A stretch of DNA of 64,000 nucleotides from Acipenser ruthenus (GCF_902713425.1 NC_081198.1:21683188-21747187); one strand, 5' to 3'. Counted from the first letter of the stretch, positions 52,376 through 64,000 are shown. Made by a program: numbers and translations. Notes: a model not told the origin generated them from the sequence alone.

Positions 52376-55300
52376 TTATTCCATCTTCACGTCCTGAAGT
52401 CCGGCGATCCTCCACTCCGCGCAGGCCTTGTCCTTCCCGAGGGTCCGGATGTCCAGAATTACAAAGTCCTTGATAAGAGTTTGTGCCCTTCTGGTCGTGG
52501 TGATAGTGTCTAGCTCCTGCTTGTGATAGACACAGACGTTACGGCCTTCCCACAGGATCTGCTTGACAACATTGATGACACGCCAAACGCACTTAGCTGT
52601 GCTGGTAGTGATTCCTCCCGCAGGCCCATAGAGCACAGTCTCAGCGGTCATCTTGGCCGTGTCAGCAAACCTGTTTAGGAAGACAGAGACAGAGAGCCAG
52701 ACACTGCCAGCCACATCACACTCCCAGAAGATATGGGCTGGTGTTTCTCTCTTGCGGCACTTTGCATAGGGGCATGTTTCTACTTGGGCTAGTCCCCTCC
52801 TGAACATGAACGCTCGAGTGGGGAGTGCACTGTGGACGGTGTTCCATGCTATATCCTTCTGGACATTACTGAGGCAGCTGTGAGACACATTCTCCCAGAT
52901 TTTTTGGCTTTGGGTGAGGGAGAAAGTAGCTACTTTTTCAATTTCCTGGGAACCGGCAAGATATTTAGTTACAGCCTTGTATTCCCAGGAGGCCAATTTT
53001 GCTTTATCTAAGCCCAATTTATATATAGTGTCCCTTAAGGTTCTATAATACAATGGGGGGTCCCAGGAGTACGGCACGGTGTTATCAATAGTGCAGAGGC
53101 CCAAGGCCCTGAGACAGGTGGCAAAATAGAAACGATTCATGTAACATACCTTCCTGTCCAGGGCCTGGATGTTCTTGATAGTTTGCGTGAGCCCCTGCAC
53201 TCGGGTGAGCTGCACAACGTCCGGGACCCCCTTACCTCCCTTCTTGTCGGCTTTACTCAGGGTGGCTCGTTTTACCCTCTCCATCTTGCTGCCCCAGATA
53301 AAGCGGTGGATAATGCGGTCCACCACTTTTTTGGTGGTCCTGTCTGGGGGAAAGATTTTTCCTACATAAGAGAGGATGGGGAACAGTATAGACTTGGTTA
53401 TTAATACTCTACCCGTCATTGTTAAGGATCTTGTGCTCCATCCGCCAATCTTTTTACGGACCTGGTTAATGGCCGCCGTCCAGCTCTGGGCCCCCGAGCT
53501 ATTGTTCTCGAAAATGAGGCCCAGAATCTTGATTTTGTCCTTTTTGACAGGGTACATGTCCGACAGTTCCCTATCTACCTGCCAATTTTTAGACACGTAG
53601 ACTTCGCTCTTGGACTTATTAATCACTGCCCCGGTCGCCGTGCAGTACTTCCCAAGGATATTACTAATCCGAGGTACCGACGATGTGTTGGTGCAAATGA
53701 GTGACACATTGTCCATATATGCTGTTGTTTTGACCTGGACCCCGTTGGATCCAGGCAGCTGGAAACCAGTTATATTGGTATCCCTACGAATTGCCTGCAG
53801 GAGGGGTTCAATGCACACGACATATAGCAGTGGGGATAGTGGGCAACCCTGTCTGACCCCTGACTGGATAGATATTTTACCAGTCAGGTGCCTGTTCACC
53901 AAGACTCGGGTACTAATGTTTGTATAGATGGTTTTAACCCACCCCCTAAGTCCAGGAGCGAATTTCATCTGGTCCATCACTTTGTACATATATTCATGGC
54001 TTACCCTATCGAACGCCTTCTCCTGGTCAAGGTTGAACAGGCAGAGGGGATGGTTCCGTTCTCTAGAATAAGCCAGAATGTCCCTTGTTAACATTAAAAT
54101 ATCCGTGATGGACCTCCCTGGGACGCCACAAGCCTGGTCGGGGCCAATGACCAAAGGGAGGTGTACTTGTAGCCGGAGCATCAGAGCTTTGGCTAGTATC
54201 TTGTAATCCACGCAAAGGAGGCTGATTGGGCGCCAATTCCGTAGATCTTTAACTTCCCCTTTCTTATGAAGGAGAGTAATTACACTCTCCCGCATAGAAG
54301 GGCCCAACCGCTTCTCCCTGTAGACCGCTCTGTAGACCTCCGCTAAATGGACTTTTAGCGTGTCCCAAAAAAGATGGTAATACTCACCCGGGATGCCATC
54401 TGGACCTGGCGTCTTACCGGTGTTCATGGTCTTAACCGCCTGGGTGAGCTCCTCCAGCGTGAGTTCTGGGTCCTTCTCCTCCTCCTCGTCGTCCTGCACT
54501 GAGTCAGGCTCCAACTGGCTCAGGAACCACTCTATCAGGGTGTCATCTGTAGCTTTGATGTTATACAGGTCCCTATAGAAGTTCTCTACCACTTTTTTCA
54601 CTCCCTCACTATCCTCTACTATCCTCCCCCTGCTGTCGAGCATGGAGGACATCAAGTGCCGCTTCTCCCTCGTTTTCTGGAAGAAGAAGCGAGTACACTT
54701 TTCATCTTCCTCCATTTTTTGCACTTTTGCATTGTGCATGACCTTTCGTTGTTCCTCCCTACAAAGCACTGAAAGATCTAGCTTGGTCTGGGCTATCTCG
54801 TCGCTTACAGGGAACCCCCGAAGCTGAAGCAGGCTCAGACGCTGGAGGGCAGCATTCAGGTATTTATATTTGGCTCTCCTTTCTTTTGCTTTCCTCTTGC
54901 CTGCTGCTATGAAATAACCCTTAGTTCTCATTTTGACCATCTCCCACCACTCTATAGGGGAGTTGAATAGGTCACGCAAAGTGGTCCACTCAACAAGCCT
55001 GCTCTTATAGGCTGCAGCTATGGAGGGGTCATCGAGTAAGGAGGTGTTTAATTTCCAGACCCCTGACCCCATCTGGGAGGTCTGAGGGACCTGCAATGTT
55101 ACCTGCAGGAGCCTATGGTCAGAGAAGAAGACGGCCTGGGTGTCTACTGCCGTCTTCGTAAGGGAGCTGGTATGCAGGACGAGATCTATATGGGAGAAGG
55201 AGGTCCCAGATGAGCTCACCCAGGTAAAGGGAGGCACCAGGTCCTTACCTGCATCACACAGGGAGAAATCAGATATTATGGAGGACAAAACTCTACTAGA

Positions 55301-55819
55301 GCGGTCGTTGCGTGGCCTGCTCCGGTCTACGTCCCTCAGAGCACAATTGAAGTCACCTGACACGATGACAGGTACGTTCCCCAGCAGGAGTGGACGCAGC
55401 TGTGGAAAAAATTGAACTCTTTCGTTTTGGTTAGTGGGTGCGTAGACATTGACCAGTCTGAGGGGAGTGTTGTTGTATGTCACATCCACGCTCAGAATTC
55501 TACCAGGTTCTACCTCCCTGCTGCTGCGGGAGGTAATAAATGGGTTTTTAAACAGGATACCTACTCCGTCGGCTCTGGCTATGTTGGAGCCCGACCAGAA
55601 GGAGTCCCCCAGGGTCCAACTCTCCTTCAGGTCCCTATAATCAGGGCTCGACGAAATACCACACTCCTGCAGAAAGATGAGATCTGCTTTCAAGTTAGCT
55701 AGATAGTTTAGTACATCAAATCTTTTTTGTGTCTCCCTGATGCTCCTGACATTAACAGACACACATATCAGGGCCATCAGGGTAGCTAACAAGAAAAGGA
55801 GTCGCTGCGTCCACCCCAT
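52376..55819 (-). CDS. LINE ORF2, copy H, open but RT active site mutated (YMDN)
   Basis: The 1147-aa frame is open, but codon 704 is AAT (53708-53710), changing YMDD to YMDN. This Asp binds catalytic metal in all reverse transcriptases, so polymerisation should be lost. It has more private changes than other copies, including R210H in the endonuclease, E626G and E723G, suggesting a longer time without selection. It shares M487T with C and D1071T with C and I. Confidence 0.93.
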   Translation of the reverse strand: MGWTQRLLFLLATLMALICVSVNVRSIRETQKRFDVLNYLANLKADLIFLQECGISSSPDYRDLKESWTLGDSFWSGSNIARADGVGILFKNPFITSRSSREVEPGRILSVDVTYNNTPLRLVNVYAPTNQNERVQFFPQLRPLLLGNVPVIVSGDFNCALRDVDRSRPRNDRSSRVLSSIISDFSLCDAGKDLVPPFTWVSSSGTSFSHIDLVLHTSSLTKTAVDTQAVFFSDHRLLQVTLQVPQTSQMGSGVWKLNTSLLDDPSIAAAYKSRLVEWTTLRDLFNSPIEWWEMVKMRTKGYFIAAGKRKAKERRAKYKYLNAALQRLSLLQLRGFPVSDEIAQTKLDLSVLCREEQRKVMHNAKVQKMEEDEKCTRFFFQKTREKRHLMSSMLDSRGRIVEDSEGVKKVVENFYRDLYNIKATDDTLIEWFLSQLEPDSVQDDEEEEKDPELTLEELTQAVKTMNTGKTPGPDGIPGEYYHLFWDTLKVHLAEVYRAVYREKRLGPSMRESVITLLHKKGEVKDLRNWRPISLLCVDYKILAKALMLRLQVHLPLVIGPDQACGVPGRSITDILMLTRDILAYSRERNHPLCLFNLDQEKAFDRVSHEYMYKVMDQMKFAPGLRGWVKTIYTNISTRVLVNRHLTGKISIQSGVRQGCPLSPLLYVVCIEPLLQAIRRDTNITGFQLPGSNGVQVKTTAYMDNVSLICTNTSSVPRISNILGKYCTATGAVINKSKSEVYVSKNWQVDRELSDMYPVKKDKIKILGLIFENNSSGAQSWTAAINQVRKKIGGWSTRSLTMTGRVLITKSILFPILSYVGKIFPPDRTTKKVVDRIIHRFIWGSKMERVKRATLSKADKKGGKGVPDVVQLTRVQGLTQTIKNIQALDRKVCYMNRFYFATCLRALGLCTIDNTVPYSWDPPLYYRTLRDTIYKLGLDKAKLASWEYKAVTKYLAGSQEIEKVATFSLTQSQKIWENVSHSCLSNVQKDIAWNTVHSALPTRAFMFRRGLAQVETCPYAKCRKRETPAHIFWECDVAGSVWLSVSVFLNRFADTAKMTAETVLYGPAGGITTSTAKCVWRVINVVKQILWEGRNVCVYHKQELDTITTTRRAQTLIKDFVILDIRTLGKDKACAEWRIAGLQDVKME

Positions 55820-55824
55820 AGCGA

Positions 55825-57771
55825 CTATGATTGGGAGGTCGGGACACTCTTCCTACTCTTAGCTCTACGCTTGCTTCGAGGGGGCTTGGGCTTATTTGCA
55901 ACTCCCATCACCCCTGAGAAGGTACTCACTGCTGCCTCGTCCAAGAAGGCACCGTCTTTATATGCACAGTACGTGGAGTTGTTGGGGCTATTCAACTCCC
56001 CACAAGGTAAGTCTGGTGGAACTTGCTCAGGGCCCCTCGGAACGTGTGGGACAGCTTTGTCCTGGGGTGGGGTTATGACAGACAGCATTCTTTGGCTGTT
56101 ACCGTCTGCTGAATTGGAGCTGTTAGCAGACTTCTGGCTTACCGCGTCCAGGGGTATTCCCATGTCCTCCAGTGCTGTATCTAGGAGGACCTCTAGGGGG
56201 CCCCTGGTTTTGCCCATACAAGGGAGGGGGTCAAGGATGCTTTGAAGGGAGGCCCTTCACTTGAAGAGGGTCATTGCTACCGAGGTACTGCTGGTCAGGG
56301 AAGGTGTTGACCCCGACCTCTCCCTCGGTGCATTAGTGAACACCTCTTCTGCGAGGTGTGCTAGGGTTTGTGCCAACGACTGGGAAGGCTGGCTGGGGAT
56401 GCCCTGGCTGGCTGCTACCTGCCCACTAGACGGCAGTGTAGCCGTCCCACTCGCCTCCGTCTCTGCCTGCGAGGGCAAGACTGGGGACTTTGTGTGGACA
56501 TTATCTGGTTTTGGATCTATGGGGGCCACCTGCAACTTGCTGTCTTTGATCTTGATCTTCTTTCTTTTCCCCCCATCGTCTCTACCCTTTCTTTTCCCCA
56601 CCCTCTGCTGGTTCTTCATTCCCTTCCCCTCCTTTTCACTCTCACTTTCACTGTCGCTTTCGCTTTCCTCCCCCACGGACTCAATCCTTATGGCGTCATA
56701 ACGAGAGCCGAGGGGGAGTGCTGGCGCTGAGAGGGCCCTACTCAGGGGGGGGCCGCTGCTGGGTCCGGGCTCCCTCCCTGCCTCGTGTTCTGTATCAGAG
56801 GAGCTACTGGAGGAGCTAGTGGAGTAGCTGTTGTACTCTCTCTCTGGGTTGGGAGAAGGGGTCCTCGTAAAACGGGACATGTCTCGGGGGCGGGGGGGTG
56901 AGTGGGGTGCTGGTGATGATGGTGGTGCTGGAGTCTGGGTTTTGGATACTGTTGGTGGTGATGTGGACTGATCTTTGTTATTTGTTCCCTCTTCCTGCTC
57001 AGGCCTAGGCTTGTTCGTATTTGCCTTGCTGGCTCTGGCCATGTTGGCATAGGAAGAGGGGCAGTCCTTAAACAGGTGCCCCTTCTTTCCACACAAATTG
57101 CACTGCCTCTCTTCTCTGCAGTGGCTGGTCTCGTGGGGGGCGCCGCAGTTCCTGCACTTGACTACAGTACATGCGGCCGCCAGGTGTCCTAATTCCCCAC
57201 ATTTCCTGCAGAGTTTTGGCATCCCATTATAGAATACCAGCCCTCTGTTGGGCCCTAACACTATGGAGTTTGGAATGTGGCGGACGCCTCCAATGCCCGA
57301 TGGATCAACATTAAGGCGTACCAGCCACTTTCTGGCTCCTGTCCAAACCCCATCTTCGTCTGTAATTTTCCTCCCTTCTGATGACACCCTCCCATAGCGG
57401 TTAAGCCATGTTGTAATATCATAGTCGCTAACAGCCTCATTGAAAAATTGGACAGTAACAACTTTCATTTCTCTGTCTGTCAGTGCATCCACACAAAATT
57501 CTTTGTATGGAGCGAGATATTTATTCTCCCCCCAAAAGGACCACATTTCTTGTAACTTTTGGGGGTTCCTAAAACTGACCTCAAACACTTCCTTAAGCCC
57601 TGGCAATTTCACCAAACAATTCAAGTCAGAAGGGGAAAAACCCATACCCCTCTGAAGAATGGTCCGGCTGAACTCCAGTCTCGTCAGTCCTGGTTCCGTT
57701 TCATCTTGCTTGTTTCTTGTGAAGCGCACCACATTGTGCCTCCTGGTTTCCTGGGTTGGCCGGAACGCCAT
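55825..57771 (-). pseudogene. LINE ORF1, copy H, single nonsense codon
   Basis: The frame length is correct (1947 bp), and the third G run is interrupted by a T (GGGGTGGGG near 56066), keeping it in frame. Codon 505 is TGA (56257-56259) from a C-to-T change at a CpG, removing the C-terminal 144 residues. Zinc knuckles are intact. Confidence 0.9.
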
Positions 57772-58481
57772 CCTTCAGCTGGCTCCTCCGATTGGGGTGG
57801 GAGAAGCCTCTGGACGTCCGGGTTGTCTCTCTCTACGGAAAAGAGACAACGTAAGCAGCAAATCTGGGCAGTTGAAGGAACTATTACTTTAGTCCCTGAG
57901 GAGATGGTCGCCTCGCAAGAGGGACCCCCTCCCCAGGTGAACGGTGTCCTTCCCTGGCGGAGTAGGGGGCGCTGCTTGGCACCGAGACCACGTAGGAAGA
58001 ATCGTGGCTGTGACGCCTCCTCGGGGTCCGGGGCCGCCCTCTGCTCCTCCCAGATGGCGCCCTCTGCTGGGCGCCTGCTGCTCTCTCGGTCTGGATCTCG
58101 ATTACAATCAAGGGCTGGGGATGAGGTCGTCTAGGTCATCAAAGGGTCCTCAAAGGTCGTCTGGATGGTAGGTCCTCCTTCTCTCTAACTCCAGGAACGT
58201 CTGGAAAAGCCGGAACCGCCTGAAAAAGAAAAAACTGCTCTCAACAGTCAACAAAATCTTGAAAGACCCTCGGCCTGGATTGGGCAAGCCAAAACCAGAC
58301 TGAGCATTAGTCTTCCAAAAAGTTGCCGAGCTGAAGAAAGCCAGTCAAAAATAAAAAAAATTCTGTTCCTCCTCACCCGAACAAACCTCTCACAGACCCT
58401 CGGAGGGAGCGGGCAATGCCACTACCCTCTAAGCCTTAGTCTTAGAAAGATTTATTCGAACTGAAGAGAAGCCAGAGTATA

Positions 58482-58932
58482 TGGCTGGCTAAGAAGGACC
58501 TGGCATAGGGACATGTTCCACCACACTTGTCTGGTTAGCTGCATGCTCCCAGGAAACAAACTGCTGCTGTCTACATCATCATCACATGTGAATAAAAGAA
58601 AGAAAGACAGCAAGAAAGAAAGAGAGAAAGAAAGAGAAAGAAAGAAAGAGAGAAAGAAAAAAAAAAGAAGTAAAACGTTGGGAAAACTTGCATCAACACT
58701 GGCACTCTCCCTCCAGCAGGGGTAGACAAAATGCTCACAGGAGAGATCCAGATCTGACTTTGACCAACGTTAGAGAAAGGTGTGCACCATTCCCGGAGGT
58801 ACTGCAATACCGGGCCGATGCGTGGAGTGGACGGAGCAAGCCCCTGTTCCATCTCCCGATTCCAAAAATCAATTTAATATATGGTCCCCTGATAGGGGAC
58901 GTATCAGATATTAAACTGATAAGAACAGATAC
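58482..58932 (-). repeat. Minimal U2 array remnant between LINE H and LINE I
   Basis: 451 bp with a microsatellite (about 58592-58670) and a cut U2, no intact gene. It shares AAAACGTTGGG with the C/D segment. Confidence 0.9.
58780..58932 (-). pseudogene. U2 remnant (positions 36-188) cut by LINE I
   Basis: A clean junction at position 36 against the AATAAAAGA end. One substitution lies near 58789, otherwise canonical from 36 to 188. Confidence 0.92.
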
Positions 58933-59564
58933 TCTTTTATTGAGATTTTACATTTTTTACATTTACACCCATTCGTTTTTTCATTCATTTTACATTTCTT
59001 TTAAAGATGACATTCATGCATACAGACATACATTTTGTTTTAAAAGCATTTAAAATACATTTAAAAACACCAAGACAATTGTGCTTTGTACATGGTTAAA
59101 ACAGACACAGATTAAAATCAACATGAAAAAAACCTGTGCTGTTTTAAAAGTGACTGGAAAAAAAGAACCATCTATAAAAAACCAGTGCTTGTGAGGGCCG
59201 GGGAGTGCTCTCTAAAAAAGTGAACATAAACCTAGATCTAAAACAGGGACAGGGGAAAAGGGACAGTGTATAAACAGTGAGTTAAAATTCTAAAATTTTA
59301 AAACACTTAAAATGTAACTTTTAATAGTTTACATTAAAAATCTTAAAGATACATAAAACAAAACAAAACAAAATCAAATAAAACATTCAAATTAAATCAA
59401 AGGTCCATAAAACTGAAACAAAAAGACTACATAAAACCAGGGCACCGTTGAAAAACGGTCATGCCAGCTAAAAAGGGCGGAATGCTGGCATGACAAAATA
59501 AATAAAAGGCTTAGCGGTGCCCCGTAGTCCCGCTCCTAGGAGCTAGCGGTTCCAGTTTTTTCCT

Positions 59565-62500
59565 TTATTCCATCTTCACGTCCTGAAGTCCGGCGATCCT
59601 CTACTCCGCGCAGGCCTTGTCCTTCCCAAGGGTCCGGATGTCCAGAATTACAAAGTCCTTGATAAGAGTTTGTGCCCTTCTGGTCGTGGTGATAGTGTCT
59701 AGCTCCTGCTTGTGATAGACACAGACGTTACGGCCTTCCCACAGGATCTGCTTGACAACATTGATGACACGCCAAACGCACTTAGCTGTGCTGGTAGTGA
59801 TTCCTCCCGCAGGCCCATAGAGCACAGTCTCAGCGGTCATCTTGGCCGTGTCAGCAAACCTGTTTAGGAAGACAGAGACAGAGAGCCAGACACTGCCAGC
59901 CACATCACACTCCCAGAAGATATGGGCTGGTGTTTCTCTCTTGCGGCACTTTGCATAGGGGCATGTTTCTACTTGGGCTAGTCCCCTCCTGAACATGAAC
60001 GCTCGAGTGGGGAGTGCACTGTGGACGGTGTTCCATGCTATATCCTTCTGGACATTACTGAGGCAGCTGTGAGACACATTCTCCCAGATTTTTTGGCTTT
60101 GGGTGAGGGAGAAAGTAGCTACTTTTTCAATTTCCTGGGAACCGGCAAGATATTTAGTTACAGCCTTGTATTCCCAGGAGGCCAATTTTGCTTTATCTAA
60201 GCCCAATTTATATATAGTGTCCCTTAAGGTTCTATAATACAATGGGGGGTCCCAGGAGTACGGCACGGTGTTATCAATAGTGCAGAGGCCCAAGGCCCTG
60301 AGACAGGTGGCAAAATAGAAACGATTCATGTAACATACCTTCCTGTCCAGGGCCTGGATGTTCTTGATAGTTTGCGTGAGCCCCTGCACTCGGGTGAGCT
60401 GCACAACGTCCGGGACCCCCTTACCTCCCTTCTTGTCGACTTTACTCAGAGTGGCTCGCTTTACCCTCTCCATCTTGCTGCCCCAGATAAAGCGGTGGAT
60501 AATGTGGTCCACCACTTTTTTGGTGGTCCTGTCTGGGGGAAAGATTTTTCCTACATAAGAGAGGATGGGGAACAGTATAGACTTGGTTATTAGTACTCTA
60601 CCCGTCATTGTTAAGGATCTTGTGCTCCATCCGCCAATCTTTTTACGGACCTGGTTAATGGCCGCCGTCCAGCTCTGGGCCCCCGAGCTATTGTTCTCGA
60701 AAATGAGGCCCAGAATCTTGATTTTGTCCTTTTTGACAGAGTACATGTCCGACAGTTCCCTATCTACCTGCCAATTTTTAGACACGTAGACTTCGCTCTT
60801 GGACTTATTAATCACTGCCCCGGTCGCCGTGCAGTACTTCTCAAGGATATTACTAATCCGAGGTACCGACGATGTGTTGGTGCAAATGAGTGACACATCG
60901 TCCATATATGCTGTTGTTTTGACCTGGACCCCGTTGGATCCAGGCAGCTGGAAACCAGTTATATTGGTATCCCTACGAATTGCCTGCAGGAGGGGTTCAA
61001 TGCACACGACATATAGCAGTGGGGATAGTGGGCAACCCTGTCTGACCCCTGACTGGATAGATATTTTACCAGTCAGGTGCCTGTTCACCAAGACTCGGGT
61101 ACTAATGTTTGTATATATGGTTTTAACCCACTCCCTAAGTCCAGGAGCGAATTTCATCTGGTCCATCACTTTGTACATATATTCATGGCTTACCCTATCG
61201 AACGCCTTCTCCTGGTCAAGGTTGAACAGGCAGAGGGGATGGTTCCGTTCTCTAGAATAAGCCAGAATGTCCCTTGTTAACATTAAAATATCCGTGATGG
61301 ACCTCCCTGGGACGCCACAAGCCTGGTCAGGGCCAATGACCAAAGGGAGGTGTACTTGTAGCCGGAGCATCAGAGCTTTGGCTAGTATCTTGTAATCCAC
61401 GCAAAGGAGGCTGATTGGGCGCCAATTCCGTAGATCTTTAACTTCCCCTTTCTTATGAAGGAGAGTAATTACACTCTCCCGCATAGAAGGGCCCAACCGC
61501 TTCTCCCTGTAGACCGCTCTGTAGACCTCCGCTAAATGGACTTTTAGCAGTCCCAAAAAAGATGGTAATACTCACCCGGGATGCCATCTGGACCTGGCGT
61601 CTTACCGGTGTTCATGGTCTTAACCGCCTGGGTGAGCTCCTCCAGCGTGAGTTCTGGGTCCTTCTCCTCCTCCTCGTCGTCCCGCACTGAGTCAGGCTCC
61701 AACTGGCTCAGGAACCACTCTATCAGGGTGTCATCTGTAGCTTTGATGTTATATAGGTCCCTATAGAAGTTCTCTACCACTTTTTTCACTCCCTCACTAT
61801 CCTCTACTATCCTCCCCCTGCTGTCGAGCATGGAGGACATCAAGTGCCGCTTCTCCCTCGTTTTCTGGAAGAAGAAGCGAGTACACTTTTCGTCTTCCTC
61901 CATTTTTTGCACTTTTGCATTGTGCATGACCTTTCGTTGTTCCTCCCTACAAAGCACTGAAAGATCTAGCTTGGTCTGGGCTATCTCGTCGCTTACAGGG
62001 AACCCCCGAAGCTGAAGCAGGCTCAGATGCTGGAGGGCAGCATTCAGGTGTTTATATTTGGCCCTCCTTTCTTTTGCTTTCCTCTTGCCTGCTGCTATGA
62101 AATAACCCTTAGTTCTCATTTTGACCATCTCCCACCACTCTATAGGGGAGTTGAATAGGTCACGCAAAGTGGTCCACTCAACAAGCCTGCTCTTATAGGC
62201 TGCAGCTATGGAGGGGTCATCGAGTAAGGAGGTGTTTAATTTCCAGACCCCTGACCCCATCTGGGAGGTCTGAGGGACCTGCAATGTTACCTGCAGGAGC
62301 CTATGGTCAGAGAAGAAGACGGCCTGGGTGTCTACTGCCGTCTTCGTAAGGGAGCTGGTATGCAGGACGAGATCTATACGGGAGAAGGAGGTCCCAGATG
62401 AGCTCACCCAGGTAAAGGGAGGCACCAGGTCCTTACCTGCATCACACAGGGAGAAATCAAATATTACGGAGGACAAAACTCTACTAGAGCGGTCGTTGCG

Positions 62501-63007
62501 TGGCCTGCTCCGGTCTACGTCCCTCAGAGCACAATTGAAGTCACCTGACACGATGACGGGTACGTTCCCCAGCAGGAGTGGACGCAGCTGTGGAAAAAAT
62601 TGAACTCTTTCGTTTTGGTTAGTGGGTGCGTAGACATTGACCAGTCTGAGGGGAGTGTTGTTGTATGTCACATCCACGCTCAGAATTCTACCAGGTTCTA
62701 CCTCCCTGCTGCTGCGGGAGGTAATAAATGTGTTTTTAAACAGGATACCTACTCCGTCGGCTCTGGCTATGTTGGAGCCCGACCAGAAGGAGTCCCCCAG
62801 GGTCCAACTCTCCTTCAGGTCCCTATAATCAGGGCTCGACGAAATACCACACTCCTGCAGAAAGATGAGATCTGCTTTCAAGTTAGCTAGATAGTTTAGT
62901 ACATCAAATCTTTTTTGTGTCTCCCTGATGCTCCTGACATTAACAGACACACATATCAGGGCCATCAGGGTAGCTAACAAGAAAAGGAGTCGCTGCGTCC
63001 ACCCCAT
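59565..63007 (-). pseudogene. LINE ORF2, copy I, frameshift and premature stop
   Basis: A one-base deletion near 61549 (codon 487) separates the endonuclease from the RT. W1136 is a TAG stop (59601-59603). YMDD and D598 remain in the second frame. P93T and S183F are private changes in the endonuclease. Confidence 0.92.
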
Positions 63008-63012
63008 AGCGA

Positions 63013-64000
63013 CTATGATTGGGAGGTCGGGACACTCTTCCTACTCTTAGCTCTACGCTTGCTTCGAGGGGGCTTGGGCTTATTTGCAACTCCCATCACC
63101 CCTGAGAAGGTACTCACTGCTGCCTCGTCCAAGAAGGCACCGTCTTTATATGCACAGTACGTAGAGTTGTTGGGGCTATTCAACTCCCCACAAGGTAAGT
63201 CTGGTGGAACTTGCTCAGGGCCCCTCGGAACATGTGGGTCAGCTTTGTCCTGGGGGGGGGTTATGACAGACAGCATTCTTTGGCTGTTACCGTCTGTTGA
63301 ATTGGAGCTGTTAGCAGACTTCTGGCTTACCGCGTCCAGGGGTATTCCCATGTCCTCCAGTGCTGTATCTAGGAGGACCTCTAGGGGGCCCCTGGTTTTG
63401 CCCATACAAGGGAGGGGGTCAAGGATGCTTTGAAGGGAGGCCCTTCGCTTGAAGAGGGTCATTGCTACCGAGGTACTGCTGGTCAGGGAAGGTGTTGACC
63501 CCGACCTCTCCCTCGGTGCATTAGTGAACACCTCTTCTGCGAGGTGTGCTAGGGTTTGTGCCAACGACTGGGAAGGCTGGCTGGGGATGCCCTGGCTGGC
63601 TGCTACCTGCCCACTAGGCGGCAGTGTAGCCGTCCCACTCGCCTCCGTCTCTGCCTGCGAGGGCAAGACTGGGGACTTTGTGTGGACATTAGCTGGTTTT
63701 GGATCTATGGGGGCCACCTGCAACTTGCTGTCTTTGATCCTGATCTTCTTTCTTTTCCCCCCCTCGTCTCTACCCTTTCTTTTCCCCACCCTCTGCTGGT
63801 TCTTCACTCCCTTCCCCTCCTTCTCACTCTCACTTTCACTGTCGCTTTCGCTTTCCTCCCCCACGGACTCAATCCTTATGGCGTCATAACGAGAGCCGAG
63901 GGGGAGTGCTGGCGCTGAGAGGGCCCTACTCAGGGGGGGGCCGCTGCTGGGTCCGGGCTCCCTCCCTGCCTCGTGTTCTGCATCAGAGGAGCTACTGGAG
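63013..64000 (-). CDS. LINE ORF1 C-terminal half, copy I, runs off window
   Basis: Open from the natural stop (63013) to the window edge. The G9 run (63252-63260) and G8 run (63932-63939) both have the in-frame length. It covers the acidic/Ser tract, the Lys/Arg-rich stretch and the basic C-terminus; the zinc knuckles lie outside the window. Confidence 0.85.
   Translation of the reverse strand, partial: SSSSSDAEHEAGREPGPSSGPPLSRALSAPALPLGSRYDAIRIESVGEESESDSESESEKEGKGVKNQQRVGKRKGRDEGGKRKKIRIKDSKLQVAPIDPKPANVHTKSPVLPSQAETEASGTATLPPSGQVAASQGIPSQPSQSLAQTLAHLAEEVFTNAPRERSGSTPSLTSSTSVAMTLFKRRASLQSILDPLPCMGKTRGPLEVLLDTALEDMGIPLDAVSQKSANSSNSTDGNSQRMLSVITPPQDKADPHVPRGPEQVPPDLPCGELNSPNNSTYCAYKDGAFLDEAAVSTFSGVMGVANKPKPPRSKRRAKSRKSVPTSQS

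Larger units (their letters stand above)
51732..58481 (-). mobile_element. U2-targeted Tx1-clade LINE, copy H, full length
   Basis: 5' end at 58480 and 3' end at 51732. The leader is 26 bp shorter than in other copies because the 26-bp duplication is single. It carries one nonsense codon in ORF1 and an RT active-site change in ORF2. Confidence 0.9.
58933..64000 (-). mobile_element. U2-targeted Tx1-clade LINE, copy I, runs off window
   Basis: 3' UTR, damaged ORF2 and the 3' half of ORF1; the 5' leader lies beyond the window. The 3' UTR indel near 59390-59405 is shared with C, while P757S is shared with F, so the copy is mosaic. Confidence 0.9.

Noticed and set aside
1-64000. CRISPR array, LTR element or satellite unrelated to genes as the cause of the tandem structure
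   Set aside because: The repeats are kilobase units with LINE ORFs and U2 genes; there are no short spaced repeats, LTRs or integrase/protease motifs.
58933-64000. tRNA or 5S rRNA genes in the array
   Set aside because: No cloverleaf or A/C-box pattern was recognised; the only RNA genes seen are U2, plus the U5-like head of the LINE.

Overview
The window is vertebrate nuclear DNA, most likely from a ray-finned fish or another non-mammalian vertebrate. It is a tandem U2 snRNA gene array that has been invaded by, and co-amplified with, a U2-targeted non-LTR retrotransposon (LINE). The evidence is a canonical vertebrate U2 snRNA (188 nt, with PSE-like and 3'-box elements), a pyrimidine-rich microsatellite in the U2 spacer, and a LINE with an APE endonuclease, a YMDD reverse transcriptase and an ORF1 with three CCHC knuckles. 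That architecture fits the Tx1 clade (L1 superfamily), and within it the U2-specific Keno-like lineage. Everything functional reads on the minus strand. There are no ordinary protein-coding host genes.

Layout, low to high coordinate. Nine LINE copies (called A to I here) sit head to tail: A 1-3779 (cut by the window), B 5811-12606, C 13829-20592, D 21029-27804, E 29836-36629, F 38651-45427, G 48091-51296 (3'-truncated), H 51732-58481, I 58933-64000 (cut by the window). A full copy is about 6.8 kb: a 5' leader of about 735 bp, ORF1 (648 codons), a 5-nt gap, ORF2 (1147 aa) and a 3' UTR of about 650 bp. Between copies lie eight stretches of U2 array (0.44-2.7 kb). They hold ten full-length U2 genes at 788-794 bp spacing and eight U2 remnants. 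Seven remnants are cut by the LINE at U2 position 35/36, inside the branch-site recognition sequence; the eighth is a 14-nt stub at the truncated copy.

How it fits together. The LINE is in the same orientation as U2. Its 3' end joins U2 at position 36. Its 5' end joins the U2 spacer about 283 bp upstream of a U2 start, so the U2 promoter and the first 35 nt are missing at every insertion. This 5' junction is the same in all eight copies where it is visible, so the array probably grew by unequal exchange or conversion of a compound unit rather than by nine independent insertions. A near-identical 24,025-bp-offset duplication (1 to about 9,912 versus 24,026 to about 33,937) supports this.

The most unusual feature is the LINE 5' end. 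It begins with a sequence that closely matches, from memory, the 5' end of U5 snRNA (33 of the first 36 positions), followed by a GAGGAACA segment and a T-rich Sm-site-like tract. A second, diverged ~130-bp copy of the same unit follows in tandem. ORF2 is intact in B to F; H carries YMDN instead of YMDD, I has a frameshift and a stop, and G is truncated. In A to F ORF1 is broken only at homopolymer runs, which may be real or an assembly artefact. No copy fully inside the window has both ORFs undamaged.
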